Under the pieces are notes generated by a model that made no database searches, was not told where the DNA came from, and saw only the letters and a program-made list of their open reading frames with translations. From positions 29,738 through 93,737 of the forward strand of contig JAVJVY010000018.1 of the NCBI GenBank assembly GCA_040220895.1: a stretch of DNA of 64,000 nucleotides, written 5' to 3'. Numbering within the stretch: the stretch's first letter is position 1; each line of letters begins with the position of its first letter. The position numbers were made by a program, and so were the translations under genes. This DNA is from UBA11591 sp040220895 (GTDB lineage Bacteria > Bacteroidota > Bacteroidia > Flavobacteriales_E > Vicingaceae). Positions 51,874 to 60,034 of the stretch are shown one piece after another.

Positions 51874-52887
51874 TTGTACTCTTCTGCCTACCATAAAAAC
51901 GATATTTCCAATTTTCGATTCCTGATTACTGGTGGAGCTGGATTTATTGGTTCACATCTGGTGGAATACCTGATGCTGCATAATGCACAAAAGGTAATAG
52001 TGGTTGACGACCTTTCTACCGGTGTGATACAAAATATCGAGAAGTTTTTAGATAAGGATTCTTTTTCTTTTATCCATGGAGATATCAACGATAGCGAATT
52101 GATGTACAATGCCTGTTCTCAAGTTGATTTCGTCTTGCATCAGGCAGCCCTTGGTTCGGTACCCAGATCCATAGAATTCCCCTTAGACAGCCACCACGCA
52201 AACGCAACCGGTTTTTTAAATGTTCTTGAGGCTTGCCGGAAAACCGGGATAAAGCGCCTTGTTTATGCATCTTCTTCTTCGGTTTATGGCGATAGTGCGG
52301 AATTACCCAAAACCGAGGCAGTGCTCGGATCGCCCAAGTCCCCTTATGCGGTCTCCAAGTTGGTCGATGAACTCTATGCTTCGGTTTATTCCTCCATGCA
52401 CGAAATGGAGTTGATAGGTCTGCGTTACTTCAACATATTTGGCCCAAGGCAGTTGCCTGAAGGACCTTACGCGGCCGCAATACCACTGTTTATTCTCGCG
52501 GCACTTTCGGGTCAACAACCAACGGTTTATGGAGATGGTGAACAAAGCAGGGATTTCACCTTCGTTGCTAACGCGGTAAAGGCAAACATGCTTGCGCTTT
52601 TCGCGCCCAGAGAATCATGCGGCACCCAATACAACGTTGCCTGTGGAAAGCAATACAGCCTTAACCGAATTTTATCGTTACTCAACACCATGACCTCCGG
52701 TGAATTGTCGTCCAAATATATGAAAGCAAGGGAGGGCGATATTCGACATTCACTGGCCGACATTTCCAAAATAGAGAAGACCATGAACTATAAGGTTGAT
52801 GTCTTCCTGGAAGAGGGACTCAAGGCAACCTTTGAATGGTACCGAGATGTCTATTTAAGATCGACCTCAAGCAATATTGGGCAGTGA
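51874..52887 (+). CDS. tviC: UDP-N-acetylglucosamine 4-epimerase, TviC/WbpP-like
   Basis: A 337-residue SDR epimerase interconverting GlcNAc and GalNAc forms of UDP-sugars or their uronic acids. Motifs: ITGGAGFIGSHLVEYL, HQAALGSVPRS, the YASSSSVYGDS and SPYAVSKLVDELYA active site, and FNIFGPRQLPEGPYAAAIP. The only usual start codon before the Rossmann motif is a TTG at 51874, immediately after the TAG of rfbB in the same frame; the first ATG lies well inside the domain. Translation may rely on reinitiation at TTG or on readthrough. The 3' end overlaps the exonuclease gene by 37 bases. Confidence 0.9.
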   Translation: MYSSAYHKNDISNFRFLITGGAGFIGSHLVEYLMLHNAQKVIVVDDLSTGVIQNIEKFLDKDSFSFIHGDINDSELMYNACSQVDFVLHQAALGSVPRSIEFPLDSHHANATGFLNVLEACRKTGIKRLVYASSSSVYGDSAELPKTEAVLGSPKSPYAVSKLVDELYASVYSSMHEMELIGLRYFNIFGPRQLPEGPYAAAIPLFILAALSGQQPTVYGDGEQSRDFTFVANAVKANMLALFAPRESCGTQYNVACGKQYSLNRILSLLNTMTSGELSSKYMKAREGDIRHSLADISKIEKTMNYKVDVFLEEGLKATFEWYRDVYLRSTSSNIGQ

Positions 52888-53618
52888 TCCGAGCCCATAA
52901 CCTGATCAAGAATTTGCGCCGATTTCAAGTTTTCTTTCCACTGTTTACTGAGTAAAAAATAGTCGATCCGCCATCCTACATTTCGCTCCCTTGCCTTAAA
53001 GCGCTGATTCCAGAAGGTATAAGCAGTCTTATCAGGATGCAATTCTCGGAAAGTATCGATGAAATTCGAGGCCACAAAGGCGTCCAAGCCATCGATTTCT
53101 GTTTGGGTGAATCCTGCGGTCTTATTGTAATTTTGCTTGGGTCTGGCCAAGTCTATTTCTTTATGTGCCACATTGAGATCTCCGCCGATAATGAGTGGTT
53201 TTTTAGCACTGAGTTTTTGATTGAAATTCAAAAAGTCCTTGTCCCAGTTTTTCCGGTAGTCAAGCCTTTTCAAATTACTCCCTGAATTTGGTACGTAAAC
53301 GTTAATTAGGTAAAAGTCTTCAAATTCCAGACCCGTAATTCGCCCTTCGCCATCGTGTTCAGGTTTTTCCATCTGGTATAGCTCAGAAATTGGTCGCTCT
53401 TTGGTGAAGATCGCCGTTCCTGAGTAACCTTTTTTTTCAGCCTCATTGGCATAAATGGAATATTTTGGAAAGGATAAGCCGATCTCTTTCACTATTTCGA
53501 CCGTGGCTTTCGTTTCCTGGAAAAGAAAGACGTCAACATCCCATTCCACTATGAACTTATCAAAGCCCTTATTCAATTGTGCCCGGATTCCGTTGACGTT
53601 CCATGATATAAATTTCAT
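52851..53618 (-). CDS. xth: Exodeoxyribonuclease III
   Basis: A 255-residue AP endonuclease/exonuclease of the EEP fold, acting in base excision repair. Seen: ISWNVNGIRAQLNKG, FLFQETKA, IGGDLNVAHKEIDLARP and the C-terminal GSDHCPILLEVDL with the catalytic His-Asp pair. Length is typical. It converges with the epimerase gene, and the two coding ends overlap by 37 bases. Confidence 0.95.
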   Translation of the reverse strand: MKFISWNVNGIRAQLNKGFDKFIVEWDVDVFLFQETKATVEIVKEIGLSFPKYSIYANEAEKKGYSGTAIFTKERPISELYQMEKPEHDGEGRITGLEFEDFYLINVYVPNSGSNLKRLDYRKNWDKDFLNFNQKLSAKKPLIIGGDLNVAHKEIDLARPKQNYNKTAGFTQTEIDGLDAFVASNFIDTFRELHPDKTAYTFWNQRFKARERNVGWRIDYFLLSKQWKENLKSAQILDQVMGSDHCPILLEVDLK

Positions 53619-53671
53619 GCTTAAATCAAATCTGAAGGTTAAATGCTAAATTTAACCTAAATACCACTTCT

Positions 53672-55855
53672 ATGAAATCTCTTGCAACCAAAGGCCTTTG
53701 TGTCATTTTGCTTTTTTCGAACAGTGTGGCAGGCCAGATACTCGGTTCATGGAATTGCCTCGATTTTGACGGCAGTACAGACTATGTAAATATTCCTCAC
53801 AATAACGCTCAAAATCCCGGATCTTCATTTACCGTGGAGGCATGGATCAAAGCCGATTCATACGCCACCAACGTTTGGGAAAACACCATTGTGAGCAAGG
53901 ATACATGGTCAAGCGTGTCTGAAGGTTGGGTCATCAGATGTGGAGCAGGAGGAAAGTTGTCATTTAATCTGGCGCTTAACAATAACGGTAATTGGTATGA
54001 GATTCAAACATCGGCCTTAATGTCGACGAACATATGGTATCACGTTGCGGGAACTTTTGATGGATCTTCGATGAAGGTTTTTTTAAACGGAAAACAAGTG
54101 GGTAGTCTGACTCAATCAGGTTCGATCACAGCGACCACGGTTCCCATGAAAATAGGAAACATTGCCAGACCAAGCACAAGTAGGTTTTTTAACGGCCAGA
54201 TCGATGAAGTTAGAGTTTGGAATGAAGCACTGCCCGAAGCTACCTTAAAAGAATACATGTGTCAATTCATTGATACAGCCCATCCATACTACAATAAACT
54301 CATTGCATACTATAACATCAATAACGGCGGTGGCACGAGTGTGACCGACGTAAGTGGGAATTCTCAAACTGGAACCGTTTACGGTGCAACCTGGACACCT
54401 TCAGGAGCCGCATTGGGCAATGAAAGCACCTATTTGTACCCATCCAGTTGGTCAGGAAATCAATTGTCACTTGCCCATATGTCTGGAGATAGTATGGTGG
54501 TCAGCAATGTTTCAGGAAGTCCGGATGGCGTGCACTTGTACCGAGTTGACAATCACCCAAATTTTCAATTAACACCACTGGGTGTGATTTTGTTTTACGA
54601 TACCCGTTACTGGGGTGTTTTTCCAACCAGTGGCAATAACGTGAGTTTTGACATTGATTATAACTATGGTGGATACCCCTCAATCATAGATAAATCAAAG
54701 CTCAATTTTAGTTTCCGCTCGGCAAATGACGACACCACATGGGCCGGAGTATTGAGCGCAAATGATACCAACTTAACTCAATTGAGCCTTAGTTCAATGA
54801 ATAAAGGAGAGTACATCATGGGTGCCAGTGATGATTTGACATCCTTTAGCCTGTTAAATCCGGTAAATCCCACTACGCTGAATCTGCAAGGAATGGCTAC
54901 CCAGACTGTTGATTTTAACTGGACAGCCAGTGTGGTCGGTGGAAGTGCCGCGCCGAAGTACAAAGTTCATCTTGATTACGATACGGCTGATTTTAGCAGT
55001 CCGTTAAAAACATATCCTACCACCAACAATAACCTGGACACTTTTGCTTCGGTCAGCTTTCAGGACCTGGCCAGTTTAATGAATCAATTAAATCTGGAAT
55101 ACGGGCAAACCTTGTCTGCCCAATGGACAGCCGAAGCTTATGCCGGTCCGCTTTCAAAGTATGCAAGTTCTCCGCATGACATCAGCATCACCAGGGGAAT
55201 TCTTTCTTCGGATTTCGTATTCAATTTCTTTGTGATCGCCCCTACGAATTACGATAGCATTGTGGCAGTTGATGGAGTTCCCGGAACTGCAGTCTTTAAC
55301 TGGACTCGCGCCAAATCCACAGCGGGCGGAGACATGGATTACGAACTTCAATTTGCCGGGCATTCGGGTGTCTTTAGCAATCCGGTCGGTGTGTTCAGTT
55401 CTGACAATAATGCCATAGATACCCTTGCATCTCTGAGTCATTCAGATTTGGTTATCATGTTAAAGTCGTTGAACTTGCAATCGGGCCAGGTATTCTTGTT
55501 CAAGTGGCGTGCAAAAGCGAGTATTGGAAGTTTAGATGCTTACTCTTCTGACTCTCAATATGTTTATATGAGTTGGGAAGAGAACCCATTCATCGGGATT
55601 AAAGAGGGGTCGGATTTAGAATTTACAGTTTGGCCAAATCCGGCCAGTGATCGGCTATTGGTCGAGATATCCAAAAATTTAAGCGCCGATGTTTCGCTTA
55701 CCTTGTTCGATTTTAGCGGAAAGGCCGTACGCACGTGGCTCAAAACGAGAAAAGGTAATATCAGTTTATCCTTGATCGGATTGAGGCCCGGGTATTACAC
55801 CCTGGAGCTTGCGACACCAGATATTCGCGGTAGACAAAAAATAATTATTAATTAG
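53672..55855 (+). CDS. LamG-domain T9SS type A secreted protein
   Basis: A 727-residue secreted protein. The signal peptide is MKSLATKGLCVILLFSNSVAG. A LamG/concanavalin-like domain lies at about 28-200 (LDFDGSTDYVNIPHN, WYHVAGTFDGSSMKVFLNGK, NGQIDEVRVWN). A less clear beta region comes next. Two tandem SusE-like Ig repeats follow at about 390-510 and 520-635 (NWTASVVGG, then NWTRAKSTAGG, each with a DTxASLS..DL segment). A T9SS type A sorting domain fills about 655-727 (VWPNPASDRLLVEIS). Probably binds or acts on surface glycans. It shares a 4-base convergent overlap with fabD. Confidence 0.9.
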   Translation: MKSLATKGLCVILLFSNSVAGQILGSWNCLDFDGSTDYVNIPHNNAQNPGSSFTVEAWIKADSYATNVWENTIVSKDTWSSVSEGWVIRCGAGGKLSFNLALNNNGNWYEIQTSALMSTNIWYHVAGTFDGSSMKVFLNGKQVGSLTQSGSITATTVPMKIGNIARPSTSRFFNGQIDEVRVWNEALPEATLKEYMCQFIDTAHPYYNKLIAYYNINNGGGTSVTDVSGNSQTGTVYGATWTPSGAALGNESTYLYPSSWSGNQLSLAHMSGDSMVVSNVSGSPDGVHLYRVDNHPNFQLTPLGVILFYDTRYWGVFPTSGNNVSFDIDYNYGGYPSIIDKSKLNFSFRSANDDTTWAGVLSANDTNLTQLSLSSMNKGEYIMGASDDLTSFSLLNPVNPTTLNLQGMATQTVDFNWTASVVGGSAAPKYKVHLDYDTADFSSPLKTYPTTNNNLDTFASVSFQDLASLMNQLNLEYGQTLSAQWTAEAYAGPLSKYASSPHDISITRGILSSDFVFNFFVIAPTNYDSIVAVDGVPGTAVFNWTRAKSTAGGDMDYELQFAGHSGVFSNPVGVFSSDNNAIDTLASLSHSDLVIMLKSLNLQSGQVFLFKWRAKASIGSLDAYSSDSQYVYMSWEENPFIGIKEGSDLEFTVWPNPASDRLLVEISKNLSADVSLTLFDFSGKAVRTWLKTRKGNISLSLIGLRPGYYTLELATPDIRGRQKIIIN

Positions 55856-56739
55856 CTCTGTGCAGAGGCGCTTGCTGTTTCTACTTGCCGATCAACTTTT
55901 TTGACCAATCCTTGAAGGACATTCCCCGGACCAACTTCGGTAAAGCTGCTTGCCCCGTCTTTTAACATATTTTGCATGGTTTGTGTCCAGCGCACGGGTG
56001 CGGTCAATTGAGCGTTCAGGTTTTTCTGTATTTCTTCCGCATTGCTAACCGCTTTTCCCGTTACATTCTGATAAACCGGACAAATAGGATCGTTAAAAGA
56101 CGCTTCGACAATCGCAGCTTCCAGTTCGATCCGAGCCGGTTCCATCAAAGGTGAATGGAATGCTCCTCCAACGGGAAGCAGTAGTGCTCGCCGGGCACCT
56201 TTCTCGGTCAATTTTTCACAGGCAATTTTTACAGCTTCGTTGCTTCCCGAAATAACTAACTGCCCTGGACAATTATAGTTTGCTGCAACTACAACTCCAT
56301 CAACTTCGGCACAGGTTTCTTCAACGATGGCATCGTCAAGTCCCAGAATGGCTGCCATGGTAGAAGGATTGATCTCACAAGCCCGCTGCATGGCATTCGC
56401 CCGCTTGGACACCAGCTTCAATCCTTCTTCGAAACTAAGTGAATTCGATGCTACCAGAGCAGAAAATTCACCGAGGGAATGACCCGCTACCATGTCGGGC
56501 TGGAAATTACTCAGACTCCTGGCCAATATCACAGAATGAAGAAAAATGGCGGGCTGGGTCACTTTTGTCTGCTTCAGATCTTCATCACTTCCCGAGAACA
56601 TGATGTCTGTAATTCGGAATCCAAGAATTTCATTGGCCTGTTCAAAAAGGGCTTTAGCCCCATCAGTGTTATTGTACAGATCCATTCCCATGCCAGAAAA
56701 TTGCGATCCCTGACCGGGAAAAACGTATGCTCTTTTCAT
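55852..56739 (-). CDS. fabD: Malonyl-CoA:ACP transacylase
   Basis: A 295-residue enzyme loading malonate on acyl carrier protein for fatty acid synthesis. Seen: FPGQGSQFSGMGMDLY, the nucleophile Ser in AGHSLGEFSALVA near residue 85, and the catalytic His in GGAFHSPLMEPA near residue 195. It follows the BI-1 gene after 9 bases as the last gene of the queD-folE-BI-1-fabD group. Confidence 0.96.
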   Translation of the reverse strand: MKRAYVFPGQGSQFSGMGMDLYNNTDGAKALFEQANEILGFRITDIMFSGSDEDLKQTKVTQPAIFLHSVILARSLSNFQPDMVAGHSLGEFSALVASNSLSFEEGLKLVSKRANAMQRACEINPSTMAAILGLDDAIVEETCAEVDGVVVAANYNCPGQLVISGSNEAVKIACEKLTEKGARRALLLPVGGAFHSPLMEPARIELEAAIVEASFNDPICPVYQNVTGKAVSNAEEIQKNLNAQLTAPVRWTQTMQNMLKDGASSFTEVGPGNVLQGLVKKVDRQVETASASAQS

Positions 56740-56748
56740 GTTTTTGTA

Positions 56749-57468
56749 TTATTTCCTGTCTCCCATAAATCGCAGAAGGAAGAGGAAGAGATTGATAAAA
56801 TCCAGGTACAGATTCAAGGCGCCAAGAATGGCCAATTTATTGGTCGACTCAGTGCCGTATTCAACACCGGCACCGATTCTTTTTAGTTTCTGAACATCAT
56901 ATGCGGTTAAGCCAGTGAAAACAAGCACTCCGATGATACTAATGATCATATCCAATCCTTCACTTCCGATGAACCAATTGAATATGCTTGCCACGATGAT
57001 GCCGATCAACCCCATCATCATAATAGAGCCAAATTTTGTGAGATCAGTTTTGGTGGTGTATCCAACTACTGCCATGATCCCAAAAGTAATGGCCGTGATA
57101 AAAAAGGTACTGTAGATGGAAGCGGCCGTGTATGCCAGAAAAATAGTGCTTAGGCTCATTCCCATTAACAGTGAAAAAGCGATATAAAGCAACAGCAAGA
57201 CCATGGAGTTCAGGCGCTCGAAGGCAAAACTCATGATGAGCACAAATCCCAATGGCGCAAAAGTCACAAGGTATCCAAGGCCCGTCATTCCGGTTTCTGG
57301 ATTGACGATCAGCCTTGTCAATTCTTCACTGGTACCAAACCACCAGGCCATAACACCGGTGATGGTCAATGCTGCAAACATGTAAGTGAACACATTCGAA
57401 ATAAACGTTTGAGCAATGCTGGCCTCAAATTCACGGCCATCTTTGCGTATGATTACTTTGTTGTCCAT
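56749..57468 (-). CDS. Bax inhibitor-1/YccA family membrane protein
   Basis: A 239-residue protein with seven predicted helices, in the TMBIM/BI-1 family (pH-gated calcium leak in bacterial YetJ; modulator of FtsH in YccA). The C-terminal aspartates typical of the family are seen in GLTAYDVQKLKRI and NLYLDFINLFLFLLRF. The gene sits 7 bases after folE. Confidence 0.92.
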   Translation of the reverse strand: MDNKVIIRKDGREFEASIAQTFISNVFTYMFAALTITGVMAWWFGTSEELTRLIVNPETGMTGLGYLVTFAPLGFVLIMSFAFERLNSMVLLLLYIAFSLLMGMSLSTIFLAYTAASIYSTFFITAITFGIMAVVGYTTKTDLTKFGSIMMMGLIGIIVASIFNWFIGSEGLDMIISIIGVLVFTGLTAYDVQKLKRIGAGVEYGTESTNKLAILGALNLYLDFINLFLFLLRFMGDRK

Positions 57469-57475
57469 TGTTTAA

Positions 57476-58126
57476 TTAATGTAGGTTGGTTGAAATTAGG
57501 CTTATAAACTCTTTCCTGGTGGCGTCTTTCTCGAACTCTCCGGTAAAAGAAGAAGTTGTGGTCACAGAATTTTGTTTCTGAACACCCCTGATTTGCATGC
57601 ACATGTGCTGTGCTTCGATCACCACGGCAACGCCGAGGGGATTTAATGTATCCTGCAGGCAATCGCGGATTTGATCTGTAAGACGCTCCTGAACCTGCAA
57701 CCTTCTGGCAAATGCATCTGCCACGCGTGGTATTTTACTCAGGCCAACAATCCAGCCATTGGGAATATACGCGATGTGCGCCTTTCCAAAAAATGGCAAC
57801 ATGTGATGCTCGCACATGGAATAAATTTCGATGTCTTTTATAATGACCATGTGCCTGTGATCTTCTTGAAACATCGCTTTTTTGAGAAGCTTGGATGGAT
57901 CCATGTCGTAGCCGTGGGTCAGAAATTGCATGGCCTTAGCCGAACGCGTGGGGGTATCTCGGACGCCTTCCCTGGCAGGATCAGCTTCGAGCAGCTCGAT
58001 GATTCCCTTGTAATGTTTTGCAACGGCAGCCATGGTGTCGTTATTGAAATTCTCTAATTTTTCGTAGCGCTCGATCACATTGTTGAACTCCTCGTTGTCT
58101 TCTTGAAAATTATTGCTTTCAGCCAT
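57476..58126 (-). CDS. folE: GTP cyclohydrolase I
   Basis: A 216-residue FolE that converts GTP to dihydroneopterin triphosphate for folate and queuosine. Zinc and active-site residues are in MCEHHMLPFFGKAHIAYIP and EAQHMCMQIRG, with SKIPRVADAFARRLQVQERL between. Its start overlaps the queD stop by 8 bases, which fits a shared pterin pathway. Confidence 0.96.
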   Translation of the reverse strand: MAESNNFQEDNEEFNNVIERYEKLENFNNDTMAAVAKHYKGIIELLEADPAREGVRDTPTRSAKAMQFLTHGYDMDPSKLLKKAMFQEDHRHMVIIKDIEIYSMCEHHMLPFFGKAHIAYIPNGWIVGLSKIPRVADAFARRLQVQERLTDQIRDCLQDTLNPLGVAVVIEAQHMCMQIRGVQKQNSVTTTSSFTGEFEKDATRKEFISLISTNLH

Positions 58127-58529
58127 GATATTCCACGTAATTATTTTCAGTTTCTTTCAATTTAACGCAATGCAGTTCACAACCAAGTGCATTGATCTTA
58201 TCTTGAATCTGATCCCAAATGGCGATTGCAAGATTTTCAGTAGAGGTCAATCTCCCTTTCATGAAATCCACGTCTAGATTCAGGTTTTTGTGATCAACTT
58301 GTTTTATCACACGTTCTTTGATGATTCGACCCACTTCGCTAAGATTTGCAACAAAACCGGTTTCTTCATTAAGCTCGCCTTTGACGGTTACGAATAGTTC
58401 GTAATTATGACCGTGCCAATTGGGGTTAGAGCATTTTCCGAATACTTCTTCGTTTTTTTCCTTGCTCCAGTCTGATCTGGAAAGCATATGAGCAGCACTG
58501 AAACGCTCTCTCCTGGTAATGTGAATCAT
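58119..58529 (-). CDS. queD: 6-carboxytetrahydropterin synthase
   Basis: A 136-residue PTPS-family enzyme. Zinc ligands are in FSAAHML and HGHNYELFV; the catalytic Cys is in FGKCSNPNWHGH; and VDHKNLNLD and TENLAIAIWD are also present. Coupling with folE, which makes its substrate, suggests the queuosine/preQ0 branch. The start is just downstream of an exact -7 box. Confidence 0.95.
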   Translation of the reverse strand: MIHITRRERFSAAHMLSRSDWSKEKNEEVFGKCSNPNWHGHNYELFVTVKGELNEETGFVANLSEVGRIIKERVIKQVDHKNLNLDVDFMKGRLTSTENLAIAIWDQIQDKINALGCELHCVKLKETENNYVEYHG

Positions 58530-58546
58530 AGTCTGACCTTGGAGCG

Positions 58547-58554
58547 CAAATATA
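58547..58554 (-). promoter_or_regulatory. Putative promoter -7 box of queD-folE
   Basis: The minus strand reads TATATTTG, an exact TAnnTTTG match 17 bases before the queD ATG. Confidence 0.6.
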
Positions 58555-58593
58555 CGACGATTTACTTTCTAAGATGTTGATTTTTACGTGCAC

Positions 58594-58719
58594 TTAAAGG
58601 TCACGGTCGTGCCGTTTTGCAGATTTGTCTTGCCATCCAAATTTGGCATCGAAGTTTTCCAGGGGATCAACCGTTCTCTGCTGGAGGATAGATATATTTG
58701 AAAAAAATTGATTAGATGA
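58594..58719 (-). other. Short open frame that reads like protein, upstream of queD
   Basis: Between queD and hldD the minus strand carries a 41-codon open frame ending at 58594, with protein-like content (LENFDAKFGWQDKSAKRHD), but no ATG, GTG or TTG start was found. It may be a gene remnant or chance. Confidence 0.2.
58693..58700 (+). promoter_or_regulatory. Putative promoter -7 box of hldD
   Basis: TATATTTG is an exact TAnnTTTG match, 15 bases before the hldD ATG at 58716. Confidence 0.6.
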
Positions 58720-59681
58720 TTATTGTAACAGGTGCTGCCGGTTTTATTGGCAGTTGTTTGGTAAGCCGACTGAATAAAGAAGGGTATAAGGACATTATAC
58801 TCGTCGATGAATTCACCGATGAAAAAAAACTAAAGAACTTGGCAGGAAAGACCTACAGCGCCAAAGTTAACAGAGACGATTTCCATCATTGGCTGAGAGC
58901 TAATCACAAACTTGTTCAGTTTATATTCCACATTGGTGCACGAACCGATACTACGGAATTTGACAAAGCCATATTTGACAGACTAAATGTGAACTTCTCA
59001 AAGGAAGTATGGAAGGCTTGTGTTGAATTCGGAATCCCGCTGGTATATGCCTCTTCTGCTGCCACCTACGGACTTGGAGAACGGGGCTATCGCGATGATC
59101 ATTCTATAATTCCCGATCTAAAGCCCTTGAACCCTTATGGGGACTCAAAGAATGAATTTGATAAATGGGCCTTGTCTCAAAAGGAAAAACCCTATTTCTG
59201 GGCTGGATTGAAATTCTTTAATGTTTACGGACCGAATGAATACCACAAGGGAAGAATGGCTTCGGTCATATTTCACGCCTACAATCAGATATCGCAAACC
59301 GGAGAAATGAAATTATTTCAATCTCACAATGCCGATTATAAAAATGGTGAACAGATGCGCGATTTCGTTTATGTGAAGGACGTGTGCAGCGTATGCATTT
59401 TCTTGATGGAAAGCCGGAAAAAATCGGGTATATACAATTTAGGTTCCGGGAAGGCACGCACATTTCTAGATCTAGTGCGCAGTACTTTCAGGGCGAAGAA
59501 CGTTGTGGAGAAAATCTCTTTTATACCCACACCCGAAGACATCAGAGACAAATACCAATATTTTACCGAGGCAGATATGTCTAAACTGCGTCATGCGGGA
59601 TACCAGAATTCCTTTACCTCCCTTGAGGAAGGCGTTGAAGATTACGTAAAAAATTACTTGATAAAAGGGCAGTATTACTAA
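58716..59681 (+). CDS. hldD: ADP-L-glycero-D-manno-heptose 6-epimerase
   Basis: A 321-residue SDR epimerase making ADP-L,D-heptose for the LPS core. Seen: VTGAAGFIGSCLVSRLNKEG, GARTDTTEFD, SSAATYGLGERGYRDD, the YGDSK active site, and KFFNVYGPNEYHKGRMASV. Together with waaA it shows that this organism makes a Kdo-heptose type LPS core. Its 3' end overlaps the MerR gene by 4 bases. Confidence 0.95.
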   Translation: MIIVTGAAGFIGSCLVSRLNKEGYKDIILVDEFTDEKKLKNLAGKTYSAKVNRDDFHHWLRANHKLVQFIFHIGARTDTTEFDKAIFDRLNVNFSKEVWKACVEFGIPLVYASSAATYGLGERGYRDDHSIIPDLKPLNPYGDSKNEFDKWALSQKEKPYFWAGLKFFNVYGPNEYHKGRMASVIFHAYNQISQTGEMKLFQSHNADYKNGEQMRDFVYVKDVCSVCIFLMESRKKSGIYNLGSGKARTFLDLVRSTFRAKNVVEKISFIPTPEDIRDKYQYFTEADMSKLRHAGYQNSFTSLEEGVEDYVKNYLIKGQYY

Positions 59682-60013
59682 TCCAGTCCGGATTCTAATT
59701 CCAGCAAAAAAGCTCGAATGTCCTTTAACTTATCCACCAGCTGGCGCCTGTCTAGTTTTCCCGACTTTCGTTCCTTGATTTCGAGCTTAGCTCCGTCAAG
59801 GGTGTATCCTTTGCGCTTGACCAGATCGTAGATCAATTCAAAAGCATCGAGGTCTTTTTTGGTAAATAGTCGGTTTCCCTTTTTGTTTTTCTTGGGATTG
59901 ATGATATCAAACTCTTTCTCCCAATAGCGAATCAACGAGTGATTTACTTGGTAGCGGTCGGCTACTTCACCCATGGAATAATACAATTTAGAATCACTTA
60001 CTTCTGTAGACAC
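59678..60013 (-). CDS. MerR-family transcriptional regulator
   Basis: A 111-residue protein with a winged HTH (YYSMGEVADRYQVNHSLIRYWEKEFD at about 12-37) and a following helix (GNRLFTKKDLDAFELIYDL). No effector-binding domain or metal-binding cysteines are present, so the signal is unknown. It lies 21 bases after the M23 peptidase gene; this pair, divergent from alaS, recurs in Bacteroidota. Confidence 0.92.
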   Translation of the reverse strand: MSTEVSDSKLYYSMGEVADRYQVNHSLIRYWEKEFDIINPKKNKKGNRLFTKKDLDAFELIYDLVKRKGYTLDGAKLEIKERKSGKLDRRQLVDKLKDIRAFLLELESGLD

Positions 60014-60034
60014 CTTGTTTCAAAGTAAGTAAAA

